Origin: Sodiomyces alkalinus F11
Taxonomy: Eukaryota; Ascomycota; Sordariomycetes; Glomerellales; Plectosphaerellaceae
Length of the DNA: 64,000 nt
Assembly (NCBI RefSeq): GCF_003711515.1
Contig: NW_021167090.1
Coordinates: 1 to 64,000 of the forward strand
Direction: 5' to 3'
The position numbers were made by a program, and so were the translations under genes. The first letter of the stretch is position 1. Each line of letters starts with the position of its first letter. The notes under the pieces were generated by a model that ran no database searches, was not told where the DNA came from, and worked only from the letters and a program-made list of their open reading frames with translations. Positions 47,351-58,876 of this stretch are shown piece after piece.

Positions 47351-49160
47351 GTCGATGACGGCTCGGAGGACGGACACCTTAGGTGGCTCCTTCCGGAACG
47401 TCCCTGACGAGAATAAGGGGGGCAGATGGTGAAGATGAAGATATGGTAGGGATTGACAGAAACACGACGACAAAAAAATACAAAACGAGTCTATCGAAGG
47501 GATGGGCGGATACTCGAAAAGAAAAGCATTCGCCTAATAGAATGAAAGGGATAGAAGATGCTCTAGGATCGCTGAAGCCGTGCTGTAGGAATCGGTGATT
47601 ATTAGACGAAGCCCTCTCGTCGGTATCAAATTATAGAGAAGGGATCTCCAGTTCGTAGTCATCAAGCAGGACGCGCTCCCGAATAGAAGCTCTCTGAGAA
47701 TACGCGTAAATACAAATCCAAGAGAATGAAGGATAGAATATTAAAGACAAGAGGGAAAGAAACAGAACTAAAGGAGTGACGAAGAAGAAACGAATTGTCT
47801 GAAGCTTCCCAGGGAGGTTGCCATCCCAGGTTCGAAGGTTCGAGGTTTCGAATCCCAGGAGCTCCCTCCCAGCATGCATGCGGATGCATTGAAGCACAGA
47901 AGGTACCCACAGTCCCATAGGTAAGGTAGTGTAAAGTGTCCAAGCTTCGGAGGGAATTGGCTTCTGGCCGAGTGCCATATTGCGACTGGCTGGGCAGTCT
48001 CGAATGTGGGACGTTCCTTCTTGGGAACTTGAACATAACTTCCTATAAACATCGGCCCAGGGCGATAATCAAGAAGGAGAAAGGAAGGGACGGGGGAGGA
48101 ATACCTACCTAAGTACCTACCTAGAGACTCGGTGCCTCCACTTCATAAAAGGTAAGACGTGGAGAAAGTGCGGTCGATTCCGCAACTGCCGGTGTATCCA
48201 TCGCAGTTTCCGTATTAAACCTTTGGACCGAGGTCCTTGAATCACCGACAGCGTCTTCTTTCTACTCCGTACCTCATCCATACCTCATCCATCAGGTCTG
48301 CCTTACGCTCCCCGGTGCTTCCGCAATCACTACCCGAACGAAGCATTGAGGCTGAGCACCTGCAGCAACCCTCCGTCCATTCGCACATTGACCGCATATT
48401 GACACTCACACGCAAACACGATACCTGTCGATCCGAACCAAGAACTGCCACTGGCAAATGGCGGATAGAAACCCATCCATATGGGTCTTTCAAACCAGCA
48501 GAGATTGAACTACTTCTTCCAAGCAGCCATGCTAATTATATGGGAATTGATCGACGGTGAAGGAGCCATCAGCCATGCGGTGTAATCATCCCGAGAGGAA
48601 CTATTCCCTTGGTTTTCTGGTCCTCTCGTTGACATTGGGAGGTCTTCACTTCTCAGAGGTAAATCTCAATGGGCTATCGTAGGAAGGAAACAAAGAAGCG
48701 CTCCATGGATCTACGAGGCAGACCCTGCCCTTTCCCGAGTCAATCATGCCGAGAAACCGGAACTAACTGAGTTGACCCCTGCTTTCCACCGCAGTCTTAC
48801 TCCGAGATATGAGCCTCGTGGAACGCCTTGTTGAGTGAACTATGCCGCCAAGACAGAGACCACACAGATTTCACACTTAAGGCAGTTTGGTCCGGCTTTC
48901 AGCAATGGAAGAGCAACTGAGGTGTATGTGCATAATAACACAACAACAATAAGAGTTGGGTGCTTTTCTCTAGTTCTGGTTGTACATATCCACCGTCGCC
49001 ATCACCGTCTAAATACGGCTTCGCAGAATCTCGGCACCTGTCGACTTATTCCGTCGTCCCCCCCTCATACGGCTGACCGCCGAGTCCAAGTAAGCTGACC
49101 TTCACCGACAACAACAAGAACCAACAACCACTTCACCGGCGGCACATTTCACCGCCATCC
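47351..49160. other. intergenic region
   Basis: About 1.8 kb holding the calcium ATPase promoter and the 3' flank of the next minus-strand gene. It contains a self-complementary TTCGAA-rich patch near 47829-47853 and one ACGCGT near 47702. No gene is supported. Confidence 0.45.
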
Positions 49161-51970
49161 TCACCGCCTCCCGAGCTCGACATCCCGCACGAGAACCAAC
49201 CGTCCGTCGCCGGTCCATTGTGACGGATCGTCCGCGAGCAAAGTCTCAGTCTCACGGTCTTGCGTACATTGACCTTGACTGCTGGTCCCCACCTTGAAGA
49301 ATCCCCCAACAGCTATCCGCACCGTCTGCCTCCAGAACCCTTCCACCACCACCCCCGCCTTCCCGGTCCCCGTTTGCCGGAAGTCCGGGAAAGCGTTGAC
49401 CTCCAGCAGCCACGCTGTGCCCGCGGCGTCGACAAGGAAATCGAGTCCGAAAGCCTCGAACGCATTCTCCAGCGGCTGGAAATGGATCGACATCCCCCGA
49501 GCGGCCGCCTCGAACAGGTCGCCCGTAACAGTGCGGACCTGCGCCATGATGCTCTCCGCCGTCTGTTGAGGCAAATCCTCGGACGAAACAAGGTCACGAA
49601 GTCGCCGGACCGCAGGTAAAGACCCAGAGATGGAGCTGGAGCCGGGTGCAGAGTTACTTTGCTGGAGACAGGTGTTCGTAAGGTGCACATCCAGGTCCTC
49701 GTTGCCTGATTCCCACGGAGGAGAGTACGGCTTCGCAGCAAAGAGGACCAGTACGTCGTTGTAAACGTACACCTTGAGGCTACCGACAGCAAGGACGTAG
49801 ACGCGGAGGTGGAACTTGCGTCCGTCACCCGCGAGGAGCAGCGGCGGGTGAATGTACGGCTGGACGACAAAGTGCCGAAGATGCGTCGTGGTGATATAGT
49901 CTTTCCCTTCATCTGCTCTTCCTCCATCTTCCTCGCCGTCCTTGTCCCCGGTTTCATCCTCGTCTCCGTCCTCGTCGTCACTGTCAGGCCGTTCTTCCTC
50001 CCACTGATCGAAGATCCCCTGCAACTCGTCCATCGTGCTGAACAACTTGATGCCTTGCCCACGATCACTCATGCCAGGTTTGAGGATCCACCATTCACGC
50101 TCCGCCGCACTCTCTTTCTCTTCATTCCGGTCCAGGCTCTCGCGCAGGTCAAATGCCTCTACAAGTGCGTCGTCCAGGAACTCGGCGTAGTCGACCTCAA
50201 AGTGTTCGCTCCGCTTGACCCCCTTTTGGAGCACCGAGCCCGGGTTTTTGGCGACCCATGCCTCCACTGTCGCGGAGAGGTAGTGCTTCCTTATGAGGGC
50301 TTTGCGGATGATGTAGCTATTGATCAGCGTCGTGGTTGGATGCGATGCGGCGTGGTCAAAATCCAGGGCTTCGTAGGGCATGATCTGCAACACTCGCGCG
50401 TCTGGGTCCGAGAGGACCTCCCCAAGGGACACAGGCTCGTCCGAGTTCGCTGTCTCCGAGGAACGGGGCAGGCTGAGCGGTGCCCAGGTACCTTCGGCAA
50501 AGAGAGATTCCATGGCCGACATGATCAGGGGTTGGACGTAATCATCTCCGTAGTTGATGAGGGCGTAAAATATAGGCTTCTTGGGCGAGGCTCCTTCATG
50601 CTTAGCAGGTCTCACGGGAAGACCCTTCTCCGTTGCACTAGCAACTTTCGGAGGTCTGTCAAGACGAAAAGGTTAAGACTCTGTTCTATTGGTGTATTGC
50701 ACAACTGTAAAGTACAGGCGAAAAGCTCCAGTGTAATTTTATTCATCGAGGACCGTCCCTGACTGCATGTAGAGTGTAGAACAGTAGAACCATGATCCGA
50801 TTTTTGACGTCTTTTGCATCTAATTTTGAAGTCCAAAGCATGAAGGGGGGTTGAGACAGAGGTCAGAAACTCACAATACTAGCTCCTTCTCATACAAATG
50901 ATCAGCAGCGTGCCAGAAATTCGCCTTCAGAGGCGTCACACTGGAAAAAGCCAGGAGTCAGTAAAGATTGTGTAACAGAAGAATTTCCTCGTCGTAGAGA
51001 TTGATCTAAGCGAGGATACGTGGAAAGGGGGGAAAGGGCGAACAAACCTGGTTTGTCCCTCCTTAACAACCCAGCCGTCGTTTCCAGGACCGGCTTCCTC
51101 CACACTCTTGTACACCTCTCCAAACTTGGGTGACCACTTGAAGTGCCTCGAACGATGAACGTCCGCAGCAATACCACCCTGCACCTCGCCTTCGACGCCC
51201 TCGCGTATCCTCTCCTCCTCGGCGTCCTCGTCGCCGGCGGTAGCAGAGCCTCCCACGACCTTCTCAAAGCAGCTCCCCTCGCGCCAGTAGTTCTGCAGCA
51301 TCTTCGCCCAGACGGTCTTGTGGCTCTCGACGCCCTCGACGAGGGGCACATTGACGCTGTAGAGATCGAGGCTGCCGTCGGTGGGCCAGTCGGCGTAGAG
51401 CTTCTCGATGACGCGCACGCCGTGGCGGGCAGCGCCCTCAATGACGACGGGGTCGTGGTTGCGCGTGAAGAAGGCGAAGCTCAGGGCGATGGCTCGGTGG
51501 CCGCAGACGGCGGCCTCGAGGGCGCCGCCCAGGGTGCCGCTGGAGAGGGCGAAGACGGCGGTGGTGTTACGGCCGTAGTTGGGACCGGAAACGACGAGGT
51601 CGATGGGCCCGCGGTGTTTGAAGAGGTGGTGCAGCCCCAGCTGGACACAGGAGGCCGGGGTGCCGTCGACAAGGACCCATTCGGCGTCGGCATCGAAGGC
51701 GTCCGGGTCACCATTCGAGGCGGTAGTCGTGGGGTGGCTGTGGGTAGTACCTTCACACTTCTCGCCGTGAAGGTGTCCCGAGGGCCGATAATAGAGGGGC
51801 CGAACTGCCTGACCGATAATATGGGCTTTTCCGATCCAGGAACGTTGGGTATGGGGAAGGCAAACGGAGACCGTGTGACCGGCCTTTTTCAGTTCCGCGA
51901 CAAGAGTAGCAACATAGGGAGAGGAGTGAGGCGACGGAGGGCCATCATCGTTGGTCACGAGGATGTGCAT
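49161..51970 (-). CDS. PBY1: SurE phosphatase - tubulin tyrosine ligase-like fusion (Pby1-type)
   Basis: Three exons on the minus strand (51970-51048, 50940-50875, 50655-49161) join in frame to 827 aa, so the two domains are one protein. The N-terminal SurE-like nucleotidase/phosphatase domain begins MHILVTNDDGPPSPHSSPY with the metal-binding NDD and later VSGPNYGRN. The linker contains VTPLKANFWHAADHLYEKELVLPPK. The C-terminal TTL-like ATP-grasp domain contains FYALINYGDDYVQPLI, WWILKPGMSDRGQGI, LRVYVLAVGSLKVYVY and WLLEVNAFPDFRQTG. Yeast Pby1 has the same architecture and localises to P-bodies with decapping factors. The start was set at the ATG of MHILV because upstream in-frame sequence lacks an ATG. 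Confidence 0.92.
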
Positions 51971-53344
51971 TGTGACGGCTCTGGTCAAGGAAGAATGTCG
52001 GGTCGAATATAATCAAAGAGAAGAACTGGGCAAATTTACTTGACGGTGAGATAAGCCGTGGGGCAAAGGAGTGTGCCAGAGACAGAGATGAAGAGAGCGA
52101 AATTGAAGCTCGATTTCGTCTTGAATTTGATGCGTCTGGATTTGATCGTAGGCGAAGTACAGTTCTTATGACAAAATAAACAAAAAAGAAAAGGGAAGAA
52201 AAGGAAAGGAAAGGGATACCCGGTTTAAGTAAGAATCGTGGTGTTATGTCGTGGGTGAAAGATGCATTTGTGGGATGTGGGAAGTCATGATGAGCCCCGC
52301 GTCAGAACAGTGAAGAGAAGGGAAGGAGGGGTCCATCGGCTCTTGCGACTTGTAACCTGAGCCATGTGGTAATAGTGGGGCCGGTTGACGTTTATCTTCC
52401 GAGTTCGTCAAAGGTAGACGCCGACAATTCTGACCTAACAACGGATACTGTCGGGCCCTCCCTGTAAGGTATCCTACCGTACCTTACCTTACCTTATCCT
52501 GTTGTAATATGAGGGCCTACTCAATACCAGGTAGACTAGACCGACCTTCTCGGTCTTCGTATCCCGTCCCCGTGTCCTCTGTATTCCATACGTATATCTG
52601 CCTGGGCAGGTAAGATAAATTCATGCACATCATGTTTGATACTTGTTCATCTAATCACGTAAAAGGGCACAACTTGTCAAAATCACATTTTAATTTTCGG
52701 AGTGAGTCTACCTAGCATCTGTCGACGTTACAAGAGGTCTCATGAAGATTAGTCGTCCCGTTGCCGCCCATTCTGTGACGTTGACGGCGACTCGCGGGCG
52801 GACACAAAGCATCGAGACCAAATTTACAAGCCCCTTTACTAATAATTTCCTTGTCCCTGACGCCTGTCCGTAACCCTTGCCTGACCATCTCAACCTTGAC
52901 TTTGACCTGACCCTGACTCGGTCTGACCAAAGCAACCTGGTATGCCTATGTCCCAAATTTCCCCCCTCGAACCCGCGAACCAAATCGGCCAAACAAGAAG
53001 GCCAAAAAAAAAAAAAGAAGAAGAAAAAAACCAGATAATGGGTAATTATGGGCTGCATTGCCATTGTGCGGGCCTTCATACCCAACCGCTGTATGTGCAG
53101 TGTGTTCCCCGAAGAGGATGACCTGATAGTAAGATTACAGCCAGCCGGGGCAAATTTGCTGTGAGACGAAGAAGAGTAGAGAAGGAACAGAAGCTCGTCC
53201 GAAGAATAGATGCCGTGCCCGAGACCGACAGAATAGGAGCACCGTCTGAAGAATGAATACGCAGATGGACAATCGTAAGTAGTAGAAGAGAAAGCAATCC
53301 TCATGCTGATGATGGACTGTAGACAATTTCCGACAAATGTCTCC
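51971..53344. other. intergenic region
   Basis: Promoter of the Pby1-like gene and 3' flank of the next gene. It has a CCTTACCTTACCTTATCC cluster near 52480 and an A-rich run near 53006-53030. No gene is supported. Confidence 0.45.
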
Positions 53345-54672
53345 CTAGATGGCACGGCTGCGCTTCGAATCGGACGCCGTCAAGTTGGAGTCTGCAGACC
53401 GCTTCGGAACACGGTCCTCGCTCGACGAACGGTTCTTCACGCGAGGCCAATCAAAAAATGGCCCGGAATTGGGCATGGATTTCGAAGGGGTTGCTTCCCC
53501 AGCCCTTGGGCCGAATCGAGTAGTCCGCCGCGTGTCAGGAGGAGTGGCAGGGCCAAACCGGGGAGCAGATGGAGTTGATGGGGCGCACTTTTCGACATCC
53601 GGAGTTCCAGGTGCTTCTTCCTCAGTCTCTTCCATGTCATCATGGTCCTCAATATCGGTCAGCGCCTCCTCCTCCTCTGGGGTGACTTTCTCGGCAGTCT
53701 GGAAAAGGCGCCGGGGCTTGATAGATGACCGGGTAAGGGTCCGTGGGCCCTCTGCGCCTTCCTCGTCCTCGTCGGTTGCATCAAATTTGCGAAACACCCT
53801 CTTGCCGCGGCTGCAGAAGGATAGAGTTAGTAATCGGACTCATAACCAACGAATGCAACAAGTTGGACGATGGGAGTTGAAAAAACTTACAAGACAAAAA
53901 CCATGCCGTCCTCGCGCTCCAAAGCCTCATCAATATCCTGGGAGCCTTCGCCGGGGACAACGACATTACGTTTGCTGCGGCGCAGACGAGGTTCGGGGCG
54001 GGCAGTTTCGTTATTGCCGTAGAAAGGGTTTTCAGCACTGGTGTCGACCTCTGGAACGCGATCGCGGGAGTCTGTGTAGATTTGAATGGGTTCCTCAACT
54101 TGCTCGGCTTTGAAGCTGTCCATGGAAATACCGGTATACTTCTTCGGCACACGTTTCTTGCGCGCACTTTGAAGACGCGCCGTATCATCGTCACCTGAAA
54201 AGAGGTTGCGCGCCACTGCCTGGATGCTGGCGGCTTGGGCTTCGGTAGGTGGCTTCTTAGGCGTCTTGACCGGAGTAGGCAGCATACCGGAGCGGCGGGT
54301 GATAGACGCCGTGCGGGACTCCTGCTTTTCCTGATGGTTCAGGGGCTTCTCAAGACCTAAGCAAGCACCGGCCTTAGCCGTACCCTCGGTGCTCAGCTCA
54401 CCCGAGGCGGGCTGTCGCTGTTTCTGTGGCGACGCAGTGGGCGACATGATGCTGGTGCTCGACGAAGCAGCTGCTTTCCTTGTGGTGCGAGGTGTGCGAT
54501 GCGATGAAGAAGGTGATGGTGTTCGATGGACAGCACTTTGTGAAGAAATTCGGGCTGACCTGCGGCAAGGTGTATAAGGCTCCCAGTGATCGGTGTAACC
54601 GTGTTTGGGGGTTGGGGGAGTTCGGATGCCGTGTGGAGGAGGCGAAGGTGTTGAAATTCGAAGGGACGCCAT
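53345..54672 (-). CDS. uncharacterised Ser/Thr-Pro-rich, probably nuclear protein
   Basis: Two exons, 54672-53891 and 53810-53345, join in phase to 415 aa. I do not recognise the family. The N-terminus is packed with minimal kinase sites (STPSPPPHGIRTPPTPKHG, RTPRTTRK, MLPTPVKTPKK). Patches with conserved appearance follow: IQAVARNLFSGDD, KKRVPKKYTGISMDSF and AENPFYGNN. Basic clusters (LRRSKRN) and acidic patches (DATDEDEEGAE, TPEEEEALTDIEDHDD) alternate, and the protein ends KRSADSNLTASDSKRSRAI. The Ser/Thr-Pro density suggests a cyclin-dependent-kinase substrate. Its upstream region, shared with DUO1, contains one ACGCGT box. Function is unknown, but intron phase and protein-like composition support a real gene. 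Confidence 0.75.
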
Positions 54673-55829
54673 TTTTTTTCTTCTTTTTTGTTTCGAAAGG
54701 GAAAGAAGGTAATTATTCGGCGATCGGATGAGTTGGGTAGGAGCAGGCAGGAACCTCAGGGGAGGAAGGCGCCCAGGCGGTGTTGGTAAATTTCACCTTT
54801 CTTTCACTTCTCTTTCACCTGAAGAATAAATGCGGGTCGACGTGGTCAATTGCAAGTATCCTTCAATGCCCAGCACATGTGTTCAATAAGGTGAACAGTG
54901 GAATTCAAAAGCAGTAGCTCTGATGCGATGATAGCCAGACTCGGTTTCCGCACTATTGGAAGCGATGATGGTTGTGCTACCCGTGTTGCGAGGAGAGGGT
55001 GTTCGAGATAGATGATCGAGAGAATTACAGATACTGCGTAATGATTATTATCGAACTTGATTGCACGCGATCGTGTTCATCGGCTAGCAGTATTCCGAAG
55101 GTAATGGTTTCTCCTGGTGCATAGAATGGGGATAAAGTCGTTTGTTGTTGTTATGGTTGGACGATAGGGTTGTCAGGAGCTCATCGGAGGGGAGGAGTGC
55201 AGGATGCAAGGAAAAGAGAGGAGATGAGGGTGACCGATAATAACAAACCGTTACATGTGCGGGTGCCGGTACATGAAAGGTGGCTGGTGTCCGCCCACGA
55301 ATCCGCGAATCCACCAACCCCCCTGTCAAACTTCTGTCCCCAGCCCCCAAATTTCACAGGGTTCCATTAAAATTAGGCGAGACCCACCATAATAAAAGAC
55401 GCGTCTACGAGGTGATACATACGCGATTTTTCGCGTCCTCCCTGTGCCTGTCCTCAGTACTTTCACGAAAGTACTTTCGAAAACCATAAGCCAAGTCTCA
55501 TACCAACGCATCCAATGCCACGGCTGCATGCAAACGCCAATGTACTAGCGACCTAACTGTGTCCGGTTTAACCCACCCTAACCTTAGTAGCGTATACTTC
55601 CGAGGCCTTCTCCGCCCATTGTGCATCGTGGTCAATTCCCACAGAAGACCCCTCTATTTTCTGATACACAAACAGAAGACGTCATTGCCAATCAATTCGA
55701 GCCTGAAGCCCTTGTCTGCATCGTAGTAAACAAACCGAATAGAACGAGCCGTAACGAGCAGCCGACGAGGTTTTGTGAGGCATCGAGAGTGTGCAGGACC
55801 AACCGGGCTGGGGCAGCGAACTCGTCATT
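54673..55829. other. divergent promoter region with ACGCGT box
   Basis: About 1.16 kb between the Ser/Thr-Pro-rich gene (-) and DUO1 (+). It contains ACGCGT at 55399-55404 and a near-match ACGCGA at about 55431. No gene is supported. Confidence 0.5.
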
Positions 55830-56631
55830 ATGTCCGACCCCATGGACGACTCCGTCACCGAAGACATCTGGGCATCTCCAGAACAGCAGCCCACCAAGAA
55901 ACCTCAGACCCCCAGGACTCCGAAGACACCACCACCGCCCCGGACACCGGGGCCGAACCAAGGGACCGAATACGACAGAGAAGCCGCATTGCGCAAGGAG
56001 CTCGAGGGCGTTCGCACCATTAATGCCTCTATCGAGGGCCTCATACGCACACTGGAGAGAGCGCAAGAAAACATGACCGTAGGTCTTGCTGTGGGGGTTT
56101 TTTTTTTCGTCCCGTCCTCTTTCCTTTGGGAAATCTCGTGTTCGGTGTCGTCCTTTCCTCCGATTCTGACACGTTATGCTACAGACCGTATCCGGCACAG
56201 TAAACCATGCCTCGACTTTGCTCAACACCTGGACCCGCATCCTCTCTCAGACCGAGCACAACCAGCGGCTCATTCTCGACCCAACCTGGCGGGGCGCAAC
56301 CCAGGACGTGCTCGACATCGAGGCCGAGGCACTTCGGAGACAACAGGCCGCAGAGCGCAGAGCGGCCGAGGAAGAGCGGAAACGCGAAGCAGCTCGGCGG
56401 AAACGCGAAGAGGAAGAGCAAGGCCGACAGAAGCAGGCGGCTGTCGTCGGCCGCACCCCCAGTGTTCGTGGTCGTGGGACCGCTCGAGGTAGAGTGCGGG
56501 GAACGAGCACAGGCACGTCGCATACTCGGGGTGCCAGCTATTCGAGTACGAGCACGAGCACGTCCGGGACAAGGATCGGTCGAGGAGCTGCGTCCACGCG
56601 TGGCGGCTATCGGGGCCGGGGTGCGACTTAG
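55830..56631 (+). CDS. DUO1: DASH complex subunit Duo1
   Basis: Component of the fungal DASH/Dam1 ring that couples kinetochores to spindle microtubules. Two exons, 55830-56078 and 56185-56631, give 231 aa. The conserved Duo1 block crosses the intron: NASIEGLIRTLERAQENMT joined to TVSGTVNHASTLLNTWTRIL. It continues SQTEHNQRLILDPTWRGATQD. A charged coiled coil (RRQQAAERRAAEEERKREAA) follows, then an RG- and Ser/Thr-rich tail. The N-terminus has several TP sites (TPRTPKTPPPPRTP), possible mitotic kinase targets. The ATG chosen gives MSDPMDDSVTEDIWASPEQQ. It is convergent with RNase H2B. Confidence 0.93.
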
Positions 56632-56782
56632 ACTCGATATTCATTTCGGGGGGACGAGATGTGGTGGTCGGGTGCTTATTGCGCAATGGCCCGAAAGGTG
56701 GTAGGAGGAAATAATACCCGAAATATAAAGCATGTGACGTGCTATGTGTGTGAAGCTTGTTTGAGAACCGGCTGTCGCGACA

Positions 56783-56796
56783 CCCCCCCGGGGGGG
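56783..56796. repeat. perfect C7G7 palindrome
   Basis: Seven C's followed by seven G's form a 14-bp perfect palindrome, 6 bp beyond the RNase H2B stop codon and about 150 bp beyond the DUO1 stop. Confidence 0.95.
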
Positions 56797-56802
56797 CGCG
56801 GA

Positions 56803-58101
56803 TCACTTCTTCTTGAAAAAGTCGCTCATCTTCTTCATCCCGGAGGTGTTGACTTTCTTTAGCTCCCTGACGCCACGGCTCGCGCTGGCTTTTCGTTTCT
56901 TTTCCTCTTCAAGCTTCCGCTTCTTCTCGGCTCGTGCTTCCTCTGCTTCATCGTCCAAATGTCGTTTTCCGGAATAATCGGCCATGGATCGTGCCGAGGC
57001 AGCCTCGGCGCGCAACTTGGCGAGTTCTGTGAGATAGGCCTCTAGGGGTGCAAAGTCCACGCCCGACATGTTCCGTTCCTTAAGCAGGCCTTCCAAGCGG
57101 GTTGCGGTGGTCGGAGAAACGTGGCCCGAGCAGATGAAACTGAAGGCCACCTTCAGCCGCTGCAACGCCACGACATCATCCGAGGCTTTCATGGCGGTTG
57201 ACACCGAGTCCTCCACTGCGTCCCCGCTCACCGATGTGGCTGCCGTTGATGCCGCCGATGCAAGCGAACTCGTACTATCGACAGTGGTGGCCGAATCCAC
57301 AGTGCTCACTGAAGATTGAGACTCGACCGATTCGAGGGATGGGGCGTCGTGGCCTTCCTTCGTTTCTGTCTTGATGACATCGCTCTTCTGCACACTAAGT
57401 GGTGCCTCGAGAACCTTCTTCACAAACTTGTCTTCCATGCTGGGCGGCAACGGAGTCGAACCCAGGGCCTTGGCTTTCAACAGAATTTGTTCAATGAGCT
57501 TCTTCTCATTCAGTCGGAACATCTTCTCGTCCCCTGCCTCCACCGTATCGCATATTGCTCCCATCCTCGCCTCGAATAACGTCCTTGTCTTTTCGCATCG
57601 TAGTACCTCTGAAAAGTGCGTGGAGGCAGAGTCGGAAAGGGAATCGAAGTGGTCCTCGCTCGTTAGAAAGAGTCGCTTTCCATCGTCCGATTTAGAGGCA
57701 GTCGAGCTTGTTAGAGCGGGTAGCACTACGAAGAGAGGATCAACCGGAGTTGCAATGAACAGGTCGGCGCCATTGGTAATCTGGGCCTGAACCTCTGCCT
57801 CCTCTGTCGCCGCAGGTTTTCTTTCGATTAACCAGCTTCTCGGGGTGGTCTTGGGCGCAGCAATCTGGGTAAATTCGTAGAGGCCGGACTCGGGACAAAG
57901 AAGATACTTGGTGGGTTTCGAGTAACGGGGGTTCAGTAGCAGTATAATGCGGGCGGCACTTGTGGCCTTGGTAGGAAGAATGAACACTCTAGAGGGCTCG
58001 TTCGAATCTACTGGCGGAGAGTACTTGGATTTGGTGGCCACAGGCTGGCTCTGGTCACCATTTGCAGCCGAAGCAGCTTTGGTTGATCTCGTCCGGGCCA
58101 T
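56803..58101 (-). CDS. RNH202: ribonuclease H2 subunit B
   Basis: Accessory subunit of the nuclear RNase H2 complex, which removes ribonucleotides and RNA primers from DNA. The single-exon frame gives 432 aa. The start was set at MARTRSTKAASAANG because upstream in-frame codons lack an ATG close by and read like leader sequence. The N-terminal triple-barrel region (SRVFILPTKATSAARIILLLNPR..KYLLCPESGLYEFTQI) and the PVDPLFVVLPAL motif match the family. A helical segment follows (FRLNEKKLIEQILLKAKAL). The long Ser/Thr/Ala-rich linker is low complexity. The last residues, MKKMSDFFKKK, resemble a PCNA-interacting peptide (xxM-x-x-FF) at the same C-terminal place as in the human subunit, though the leading Gln is absent. 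It is head-to-head with MCM10. Confidence 0.92.
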   Translation of the reverse strand: MARTRSTKAASAANGDQSQPVATKSKYSPPVDSNEPSRVFILPTKATSAARIILLLNPRYSKPTKYLLCPESGLYEFTQIAAPKTTPRSWLIERKPAATEEAEVQAQITNGADLFIATPVDPLFVVLPALTSSTASKSDDGKRLFLTSEDHFDSLSDSASTHFSEVLRCEKTRTLFEARMGAICDTVEAGDEKMFRLNEKKLIEQILLKAKALGSTPLPPSMEDKFVKKVLEAPLSVQKSDVIKTETKEGHDAPSLESVESQSSVSTVDSATTVDSTSSLASAASTAATSVSGDAVEDSVSTAMKASDDVVALQRLKVAFSFICSGHVSPTTATRLEGLLKERNMSGVDFAPLEAYLTELAKLRAEAASARSMADYSGKRHLDDEAEEARAEKKRKLEEEKKRKASASRGVRELKKVNTSGMKKMSDFFKKK

Positions 58102-58876
58102 AAGGTCCGAGGTCTTGCGGGAGGAGATGGCAGCTGTGGAGGTGGCACGATGGAAGATCAGAAGTCGAGAATAAGGCAATGAACGGCGAGTATGAAGATA
58201 AACAGAACTGATGAATGAGGAAGAAAGTGTTCTCAGTTCTGTAGCCGGGCCCAATTGATCTGACGAGGTATGTCTTTGGGTCGGTTGGAGATGCAGTACA
58301 TCGAGGAGACGGAGCACGAAGTATTACGGAGATGTATTTGAGGAACGCGTTCAGCATTCAGCGTTCAGCGCGTCGTGTATTACATAATCGCTTATTTAAC
58401 GAGACGCGTCTCTCAACGCCGTTTTACGCGTTACATGTAATATCACAGGGCCAATTACGGAACGCAACCAAATTATCAAGTCTTGGGTAACACGAAAACC
58501 CCCCGAAAAATTGCAACAGCTTGCATAAAGTCTTGTCGCCCTGGTCATCTCAGAACAGCTTGCTCCCGACATCGAGTACCATTGGCCCCACGAGGCTCCA
58601 TCTTTTTATCCATTCAACCATCTGTTTTCATATTCCTCAGTCTTGTCCGGATAGCTCCCAAGCCGATTCGAAAGTCGTATCACGCCTCTACTACCCGCAA
58701 AACGCATGACGGAGTCTCTCGTCCCGCTGCTGGCCTCCTCACCCCCGGTCGGCGGTTGGGATTGATATCCTCGTCTCGACGTAATCCTTTACTTTGGGGA
58801 TATTCCAGGGAGGCTCGACCATTTCGAAAGACTTTTTCCACTATAAGGGATCGCGGTTGACTGTCCAAATCGTCTT
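58102..58876. other. divergent promoter RNH202 / MCM10
   Basis: 775 bp with three ACGCGT boxes in its left half (listed separately). Short open frames on either strand show no family resemblance. Confidence 0.6.
58345..58431. promoter_or_regulatory. three ACGCGT (MCB) boxes between RNH202 and MCM10
   Basis: Perfect ACGCGT at 58345-58350, 58404-58409 and 58426-58431 within the 775-bp divergent promoter. A further GCGCGT lies nearby. These are candidate MBF (Mbp1/Swi6) sites for G1/S expression of both genes; binding is inferred. Confidence 0.65.

Noticed and set aside
47829..47853. TTCGAA-rich patch resembling a tRNA B-box
   Set aside because: I could not fit a cloverleaf or an A-box on either strand. 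A tRNAscan run would settle it.
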